Source of the DNA: Anaeromyces robustus
Taxonomy: Eukaryota > Neocallimastigomycota > Neocallimastigomycetes > Neocallimastigales > Neocallimastigaceae
DNA length: 64,000 nucleotides
Direction of reading: 5' to 3'
Assembly: GCA_002104895.1 (NCBI GenBank)
Contig: MCFG01000337.1
Span: forward strand, 1-64,000
The translations under genes and the position numbers were made by a program. Under the pieces are notes generated by a model. The model did no database searches. It was not told the DNA's origin and saw only the letters and a list, made by a program, of their open reading frames with translations. This document shows, piece by piece, positions 56,349-64,000 of this stretch. Numbering within the stretch: the first letter of the stretch is position 1; every line of letters begins with the position of its first letter.

Positions 56349-58772
56349 TTAAAACATAGCCCACCATTTTTTTAATTGATGTTCGTTACATTGTACTGTG
56401 GTAAATTTGATAGAAAGATGACGTGCTTCTAAAATTTTTTGTATAAATTCTGATAATTCTTGTGAACAATTAATAAAAATAATTTCTGAAAGATTTGATG
56501 GTAATCTCATTTTTTGTAATATCGCTTGTAAATTATTTGATCGAAGTAACATTTCTTCAATTTGTTCTTGTTGTTCTTCTTCTTCTTCTTCCCATTCTTC
56601 TATTTTATCTTTTTCATATATATTAATAGATGAAGTAGATTGGAAAGGATTTGAAGAATAATTTACATGAGTTGAAGCTGAATTGATAGTAGTCGAATTT
56701 GCTATTAATGATGGTGATGAAGATAATGATGAAGAGGATGAAGAAGATGATGAAGATGATGATAATGAAACAGTAGATGTATTAACATTAGTATTAATAT
56801 TAGTGTTAGTTGTATTAATATTATTAGTATTTATTACTCTAGTTGTAGTTGTTGTTGTAGTTGTAGTAGTAGTAGTTGTTGTAGTTGTTGTAGAATTAAA
56901 ATGATCAAAATCTATTATAGGACCTCCAGTCCAATGACAATCTTTAAAAATTAAAGTATTTAATAAAGATAAAGTAGGAACAAACCATTTTAAATAATCT
57001 ACTAAATCACTACTTCTTTCAATAACAAGTGTTTTAAGGTTAGGAAAAAGTAAATTAAATCTTCTAAGACGTTTTTTATTATTATCATTTTGTTCTTCCC
57101 TATTATTATTATTATTGTTATTATTATTATTATGGTTATTTATATTTTCAAAAGAATATTTAGATAATCCTTCTGGATTTGAAGAAGATTTTTTAAAAGT
57201 TTTTGTTGAAATACGTTGAGAAATTTGTTTAATAAAAAATATATCACTACAATATCCAATACGTAAATATTCAACTTTAGGAAAATAAGTAGGATAATCA
57301 ATAAATGATTCTGATTCTGAAAGTAAAGAAGAAGATATTGAAGTTGAAGTTGAAGTTGAAATTAAAGTTGAAGTTGAAGAAGCATTAGATAATAAAGATA
57401 AACGATGAGAATTCATAGATAATAAGGATGGATAACTATTATCCCTTTTTTTATAATGATAATCATTATTATTCATATCATTATAATTATAATTATAATT
57501 ATAATTATAATTATTATAATATGAATAAATATATTCAATATCTTCATCAACTAAACTAAGACATGAATGATAATTCCATAATCTTAAATATTTTAAATTT
57601 GGTTGAGGTTTTATATAAATATGTTCAGAAAATTGATTATCTTGAACGAAAAGTTCAGAAAGATCTTTCATAACTGGTAAAATAGTTTCATTTGAAGGAT
57701 AATTATTTAATCTAAAACTTTTTAAATTTTTAAATATAGGTAATTCTTTTGTTTCAAAAAATTCAATATTTCTTAATTGAAGTCGTTCTAAAGCATTAAA
57801 ACTATTATCATTTTGTTCATGAATAATAAATTTTAAAGAAGTTTCTTCATCTATAACTAAATTTTTTAATTTTGGACAATAATAACCATCAATAATTAAT
57901 CTTATATTACTATCAATTACTTTAATAGAAGTTAAAAAAGGAGAAGGTGGTATATAAATATGATAATTAAAATGACAATTATAAAGTTCGAAACATCTTA
58001 AATGATTAAAATTTAAATGAAAATTTAGATGGTCACTAAGTTTTTCTTGTAAAATATTATAAAAATTTTCTGATAAACTTTCAAATGCCATACGTTGTAG
58101 ATATGTATAATTCTCAAAAGAAAAACTTTTATTTTTTTTATTCCCTTGTTCTATCGCTAATTTTAAAACTTGATGAATAATAGGTTTTTGATTTTCATCA
58201 TTATTAATAAGAAGTCGAATTGGAAAACTTTCCTTTACATCTTTCCATTTGATGTTTTTATTATTCTTTTCTTTCATTTCCTCTTCTTTTTCTATTGTTT
58301 CTTTTCCTTCTACTTTTTCTTCTTTATCTCCTACCTCTTCTCTATATATATCATCATTTTCATTGTTGAGAATATCATAATTTTCTTCCAAAAGATAATG
58401 GTTTAACTCTTTAAGTAAATTTGAATTTTTTAAAAAATTATTTAAAATAATTTCATAAAAGTAATCAATACATTTACTAGAAATATTTCTTAATCTTAAA
58501 TTTTGAAATAAAGGGAAAGCTTTTTGAAAATTTTCAAAATTATAGGTTTGAATTATAGGTATATTTGTATTGGTTACAGAATCAATTGTTGGTTTAGATA
58601 GTAAATATTTAAAATATAATTTTAAAATTTTATTATTAATTTCAATGTAACGAACATCACTATAATATCTAAATATAAAAGGGCAAGCATGTCTTAAATT
58701 GTATTTTGTTTTTAAATCTGAATTTAAAAATTCATTATAAATTTTTAAAATAACATCTTCATTTAACTTCAT
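56349..58772 (-). CDS. Large LRR-like (possibly F-box) protein
   Basis: A single exon on the minus strand encodes 807 residues. The first ~60 residues (MKLNEDVILKIYNEFLNSDL, then RHACPFIFRYYSDVRYIEI) resemble a degenerate F-box or N-terminal helical cap. The rest has loosely spaced leucine-rich strands (LKNLVIDEETSLKF, LERLQLRNIEFF, NLKSFRLNNYPSN, NLKYLRLWNYHSC, NLKTLVIERSSDL, LNTLIFKDCHWTGG), like LRR proteins of gut fungi. Low-complexity inserts interrupt it: Glu/Lys (residues ~150-170), Asn/Tyr, Ser/Thr, poly-Asn, a run of about 18 Thr and a run of about 13 Ser. These are encoded by trinucleotide runs visible on the plus strand at 56680-56895 and 57105-57135. It probably binds protein partners, perhaps as a ubiquitin-ligase adaptor; that is inference. 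Confidence 0.8.
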   Translation of the reverse strand: MKLNEDVILKIYNEFLNSDLKTKYNLRHACPFIFRYYSDVRYIEINNKILKLYFKYLLSKPTIDSVTNTNIPIIQTYNFENFQKAFPLFQNLRLRNISSKCIDYFYEIILNNFLKNSNLLKELNHYLLEENYDILNNENDDIYREEVGDKEEKVEGKETIEKEEEMKEKNNKNIKWKDVKESFPIRLLINNDENQKPIIHQVLKLAIEQGNKKNKSFSFENYTYLQRMAFESLSENFYNILQEKLSDHLNFHLNFNHLRCFELYNCHFNYHIYIPPSPFLTSIKVIDSNIRLIIDGYYCPKLKNLVIDEETSLKFIIHEQNDNSFNALERLQLRNIEFFETKELPIFKNLKSFRLNNYPSNETILPVMKDLSELFVQDNQFSEHIYIKPQPNLKYLRLWNYHSCLSLVDEDIEYIYSYYNNYNYNYNYNYNDMNNNDYHYKKRDNSYPSLLSMNSHRLSLLSNASSTSTLISTSTSTSISSSLLSESESFIDYPTYFPKVEYLRIGYCSDIFFIKQISQRISTKTFKKSSSNPEGLSKYSFENINNHNNNNNNNNNNREEQNDNNKKRLRRFNLLFPNLKTLVIERSSDLVDYLKWFVPTLSLLNTLIFKDCHWTGGPIIDFDHFNSTTTTTTTTTTTTTTTTTRVINTNNINTTNTNINTNVNTSTVSLSSSSSSSSSSSSLSSSPSLIANSTTINSASTHVNYSSNPFQSTSSINIYEKDKIEEWEEEEEEQQEQIEEMLLRSNNLQAILQKMRLPSNLSEIIFINCSQELSEFIQKILEARHLSIKFTTVQCNEHQLKKWWAMF

Positions 58773-58879
58773 TATTATTATTATTTATATATTTATTTAT
58801 ATATATATATAATATTATTATTAATATATATTTAATGATAACTGTTATTTATTTATAAATTATTACTATTATTATATTT

Positions 58880-59045
<166 letters not shown>

Positions 59046-59691
59046 GTGTTTTTTTTTTTTTTATAAATAAGTAATATATAATTAAATATATTTGTGATAT
59101 TAAAATAAACAATAAAAATTTTATAAAATATTATATTTAAAAATTTACTATCAATTTTCTTTTTATTAAAAACAAATAAATAAAACTATTCAGTAAATTA
59201 TTAAATTATTAAAGAATAACATTGTTAAAATAAAAATAAAAAAACTACAATTTCTATTATGACTTTTTTCTTCTAAATTAAAATTTATACTTAATAAAAC
59301 AATAACATTTTATATATTTATTTTTTAATAATTGAAGAATTCGAAGAATTAAAAAAATAATATAATAAAAAAATTGATAATTCAAATTTATGTAAGAGTC
59401 AAGCAAACTTTTTTATTATTATTATTAATATTAATATTTAATTTAGGTATAATATATGCAATTTCTGTTATAATAGCATGATATGTTAATGATAATTAAA
59501 AAAAAAAATAAGAGAAAAAATAAAAAACCACAGTGAATAATATTAATATTTTATATTGTTTGTTTGCTTTTTTTTTCTTCTTTTATCTGTTTTCTTATAG
59601 TCTTTACTGCATATATTAATTAATAATAATCCTTATCTATCTCATATATTTTTTTTATTATCTCCTGTTCCTGTTTTTTAATAAATGCAAG

Positions 59692-59726
<35 letters not shown>

Positions 59727-60488
59727 ATATAATTCTTTTTAAATAATATTTGTATATAAACTGTTTTAATAATGCTCATAATAAAATAAATAAAATATTA
59801 ATTAATTAATAATTAATAATTATTTTAATTTTAAATTTTAATTTTTTTTTTTTTTTTTTTTCATTACTTATTATTTTTAATATATTTTATGTATAAATAT
59901 GGAAAGTTTGTTTTAATTAAACCATTTTTTGAACTTTAATGAAACTTTAAAAATTATTTGATAAAAATACAAAAAAAAAACAAAAAATACAAAAAATACA
60001 AAAAATTAAAAAAATAAAATAACAAATATATAATAATATATTTTAATATATTAAATAATTAATATATAAAATAATTAATAACTGTAAGATAATTTAAATA
60101 AAATTAATTCAACTAATATATTAAAATATATTATTAATATATATTAATAAAAATGAATGATCCATATAATCTTAAAAGTAAGAAAATTAAAAAAAAAAGA
60201 CATTCAATAATATTAAAGTTTGATGATTAATAAATAAAACAGATAATTAAGTATTACCTAATACCTACAACAACGAAAAGAAAAAAAGATAAAAAAATAT
60301 TTATATTATGAATATTAATTAATAAAAAATTTATGTAATTAATTTTTATTTTAATGATAAATAGTTTAATGATAATTATTTAAAATGCAATGCAAAGTAT
60401 ATAAAAAATAATGATAAAAAAAAATTGAAATATTGGATTATAATATTTATCATAAAAATACTAAACAAACAACATAAATTATAAAACA

Positions 60489-60592
60489 TCTTTTTAGTTA
60501 TAAAAAATGTATTACAAATTGAAAATAAACCAATTAATTATTAATTACTTAATAAAAAAAATCTAAAAAATTTCTTTTTATAACTAAAAAGA
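60489..60592. repeat. 18-bp inverted repeat with 68-base spacer
   Basis: Arm 60489-60506 (tctttttagttataaaaa) is exactly complementary to 60575-60592. The size (104 bases) and terminal inverted arms are MITE-like, but no target-site duplication could be confirmed in this AT sequence. Confidence 0.75.
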
Positions 60593-61123
60593 GATTTTTA
60601 TATAGTTGATAAATCGTTAATCATTAGTGTTCATGATTTAAAAAAGAAAAATTTTTTTTTTTTTTAGTTTTTTATATTAATTATTTATCAATCTTTATTT
60701 ATTAAATTAAAAAAAATGAAAAACTATGCATATGTACTGATTTTATCATGTTACATGTAATTAAGTACAACGGAAAAAAAAAAAAGTATTTATTTATTAA
60801 AAAATTAAATAAATAATAAATAAATAAATAAATAAATAAATAAAAACAATAATAAATAAATAAATAAATAAATAAATATAAATAAATTATTTTTTATAGG
60901 TAAAGGTAAAATAAAATTTAAAAATTTATCCATAATTTCTATATAAATGTTTTTATAATTAAAAATAAATATATGCATTTAATAAAAAAAAAAAATGAGT
61001 GTAAAATAATAAAAAAGCCACAATAAAGTAAAAGATAAACTTTATAAAATTTATTATCTTATGATTTAATAATAATTCCTTTTTATTTTATCATTAAATA
61101 ATATTTTACTATTTATTAAAAAC

Positions 61124-61498
<375 letters not shown>

Positions 61499-61703
61499 AT
61501 TGTTTTTTATTATATTCATTATTATTATAATTGTTTTTTATTATATTCATTATTTATATATATTATTATCATACCATATTTTTTTAAAAGAAAAAAAGGA
61601 TAAAACTCTTAATAAAGTCTATTTAAATACTAATATATTAATAAATTTGATTGACTGGTTTAAACGCAATCAGTACATAAAGTTCTGATATATTTTTAAT
61701 CAT

Positions 61704-61745
61704 AATACATTATACTTAATATATTATGATTAAGTATAATGTATT
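61704..61745. repeat. Perfect 17-bp inverted repeat
   Basis: Arms 61704-61720 and 61729-61745 (aatacattatacttaat and its complement) enclose the 8-base loop atattatg. Confidence 0.85.
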
Positions 61746-62306
61746 AATTTTTTTTCTAGTTATTATTAACAACACATTCCTATCTAAATTAATCTAAATC
61801 ATTATTTATGAATTTATTATTAATTCACTTTTTTTTTTTATCTTTTTATATTTATTTTTTTTTTATTTTATTATTTTATTTTATTATTATTATTATTTTC
61901 TTTTTGTAGATACATTTTTTTTATAATCTACTTTATTACTATATATATCTGTAATAATTTTTAATATTAAATAAATTTTTATTTTTAATTTCATATTTAT
62001 AGCTTTTTAAAAAATAAAAAAAATTGAAAAGGGTAAATAAAAGAAAAAATTTTATATATAATAATATTATTTAATCTTAAACAAAATTATTATATTAATT
62101 TTAATATAAATTTAAAAACTTTTAAATAAAAATAAAATAGATATTTATTTTTAATAATAAATTATTTATTATTATATATATTTTTTTTATTTTCTTTCTT
62201 TTAATTAATCTACTTTTTCTTTTTTTTATTTCTTTTTCCTTTTTTTTTTTTTTTTTATTTCTTTTATTTTATACTTTATATTTTATATTTTATACTTTAT
62301 TTTATT

Positions 62307-64000
62307 TTAACATAACATATTGTTTTCATTAAAATATTGTATAGCTGAGATAGTAAATAATTCTTCAATATAAGTATTAAATTCTGAAAATTTAATACTG
62401 GATAGTAATTTTTTAATGTCTTCATATTCCATATGATTTTGTATTATATCTTTAAAAACAGTTTCATATTTTTGTACAAAACAATTAACTAATAATACAT
62501 TATCAATGCCATTATCACCATGATTTAATTCAGATGAACATATAATAATTTTTTTCCATGTTTCATCATTAATATTTGCTTCTAATGTGGTTTGACCTTT
62601 GTCTGATATAATTTCTTGAAGTGATTTTGAATAAAATGGTGAAGTAATATTATACATATAATTTAATATACTTGATTGAATCATAAGACATACTCCATAG
62701 ACATGAGTATCTTTATTTTTATTATCATATATAAGATATTGTTCATTCATTTTATCATAAATGATACTAATCCAATAAGCTTTACCTTCATTAATGGATT
62801 TATTTTCAAGTTTCCATGGCATAACAAAGAATCTTTTATTTTCTTCATTTTTCGTCTTGGATAAAGTTGTTGTTTTTAATTTTTCTAATTCTTCTTCTGT
62901 CATTTTTATCCAAGATGGACTAATATAATTAAATAATGAATTATATTCTATTAAAGGTTTAATTAAATAATCATTACATGTATTATCAATATCTAATCCA
63001 TTTTTAACCATACTAAGGAATTGGAATGTAGCACTAATACCATCAGTTTGTTTCCATTGATTTTGTATAAAACGAATTACATTATCACTAACTTTATTAT
63101 AAATTTGATTAATAGTTGGTAATTTAAATGTTTCACTTAATTTTTCTTTATTATTACTTGTTGGCTTTTGTGACTCTTGATCACCTGGTAATGAATAATT
63201 CATTGTAGTAACATTTCTTAAATTGGAACGACTATTCATTACACTTCCTTTATTTTCAAAAATACCACTATGAACACTATTTAAAGAAGTACTTAATATC
63301 TTTTTATATAAATTATTATGACTACCACTAAGATTCCTAGAAAGGTTAGGTTTTATTTTTTCTTCTCTATTTTTAAGTAAACTTTCATGAGAACTTTTTA
63401 AAAGTGTAGATGTTGAACCTAAACCAAAAAGATCATCTTTATCTAATATATGTTCATAGGCTTCTTTATCTTTAGTTTCTGTATTTTGTCTTACTTCTTT
63501 AAGTAATTGAGCAGTAATAGGATTCATGGATCCATGAATAGAACTACCATTTTTTGTTATTAAATTTATTTGACTATTTCCTAATGGTGTAATAATATTA
63601 GAATTACTATGGACTACATCATTTTTTATATTATTCTTATCATTTGGAGTTTTTGATTTTAAATTTGTTTTAGAATTTGCTACTATAAAATTAAAAAATA
63701 AAATAAAATAAAATAAAAAAATAATAATTATAAAAATATCATATATAGATTTATAATTATATTAATTACTATAATTATGATTATTATAATAAAATAAAAT
63801 TATTTGTTTTTCTTTTTTATGTTATTTATAAATATTTTTTCCCTACCATTATTATCTTGAACTTCATTTAAAAGAAAAATATCGCTAGATTCAGAATCAA
63901 AAGATGAGGTCAAATCATGAATTAATCCATTCATATCTTGATCATAATTCATTACTTTTTCATTTTCATTTATTGGATGATTTTCAATTTTATTTTCATT
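62307..64000 (-). CDS. Partial gene; Asn/Ser-rich protein with possible Ulp1-like domain
   Basis: Two exons are in the window: 64000-63847 (its 5' part lies beyond the edge) and 63682-62307, joined in frame by a GT-AG intron. About 510 C-terminal residues are visible. The first ~200 are Asn/Ser/Lys-rich and disordered. From about 'LPTINQIYNKVSDNVIRFIQ' on, the protein is globular. The segments RFFVMPWKLEN, AYWISIIYDKMNEQYLIYDN and NVLLVNCFVQKYETVFKDII resemble the His, Asp and Cys blocks of Ulp1/SENP (C48) SUMO proteases. The expected HW reads YW and the expected DCG before 'FV' reads DNV, so the catalytic His and Cys seem absent. It may be a non-catalytic Ulp1-fold protein or something unrelated. 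The Met at 63527 is internal, not the start. Confidence 0.7.

Noticed and set aside
56683-56904. Plus-strand acidic/Val-rich frame opposite the LRR-like gene
   Set aside because: It is the reverse reading of the Ser and Thr codon runs of the minus-strand gene.
60153-60230. 25-codon frame MNDPYNLKSKKIKKKRHSII
   Set aside because: Too short, no conserved motif, and frames of this length occur by chance in A-rich DNA; noted only as part of the intergenic region.

Overview
The window is extremely AT-rich (intergenic DNA is almost pure A/T; exons are modestly less so). It has short GT-AG introns, microsatellites of TTA/TAA/AAAT type, and poly-Asn, poly-Thr and poly-Ser tracts in proteins. The gene content is eukaryotic and fungal-looking: a Cwc2-type splicing factor, a Vrl1-like VPS9-ankyrin-PX-BAR protein, ATG14, a GH18 chitinase, a secreted BD-FAE-like esterase-fold protein, and ankyrin relics with the phrase 'LIEHGVDIN'. 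Together these point to an anaerobic gut fungus (Neocallimastigomycota), but this is an inference from composition and gene families, not proof. All exon structures below were built by hand from splice signals and reading-frame phase; each spliced model closes to a whole number of codons.

Layout, left to right. 1-2207: gene-free AT repeats. 2208-5556 (+): a ZCCHC9-like zinc-knuckle protein and an MMTAG2-like protein. 6188-7961 (-): a Fringe-like GT31 glycosyltransferase with a Cys-rich tail. 7962-11786: gene-free, but with a less AT-rich, structured island at about 8766-9095. 11787-12887 (+): a secreted alpha/beta-hydrolase whose catalytic Ser and His appear to be missing. 13670-16462 (-): an Asteroid/ASTE1-like XPG-family protein. 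16960-17595 (-): a small basic protein with a CCDC124-like motif. 19286-19942 (+): a MYND-finger protein. 21872-23845 (+): a multi-pass membrane RING-H2 ligase. 24991-28445 (+): an ATG14-like autophagy protein. 29595-31469 (+): a GH18 chitinase without an evident signal peptide. 32544-34216 (-): an ankyrin protein. 35260-35700: an ankyrin relic. 36322-36780: the least AT-rich part of the window, non-coding and full of hairpins. 37098-39815 (-): Cwc2 with a proline-rich repeat tail. 40397-41254 (+): deoxyribose-phosphate aldolase. 42172-48896 (+): a 20-exon Vrl1-like protein. 48897-52883: gene-free. 52884-54655 (+): an NT-C2 (EEIG1/FAM102-type) protein. 56349-58772 (-): a large LRR-like protein. 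58773-62306: gene-free with long TTA arrays. 62307-64000 (-): the 3' part of a gene with a possible degenerate Ulp1-like domain, cut by the window edge.

Functional themes are ordinary housekeeping (splicing: Cwc2; ribosome/RNA: ZCCHC9-like and CCDC124-like) plus membrane traffic and autophagy (Vrl1-like, ATG14-like, NT-C2, membrane RING ligase) and cell wall or glycan enzymes (GH18, GT31, esterase-fold protein). There is no sign of co-regulated clustering. The most interesting material is non-coding: two structured, composition-shifted islands that may be RNA genes, several strong perfect hairpins, and repeated short tandem duplications at gene 3' ends. Among proteins, the items worth a second look are the pseudo-esterase, the Vrl1-like protein, the Cwc2 tail and the cytosolic-looking chitinase. 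I saw no tRNA or rRNA gene, CRISPR array, or recognisable transposon.
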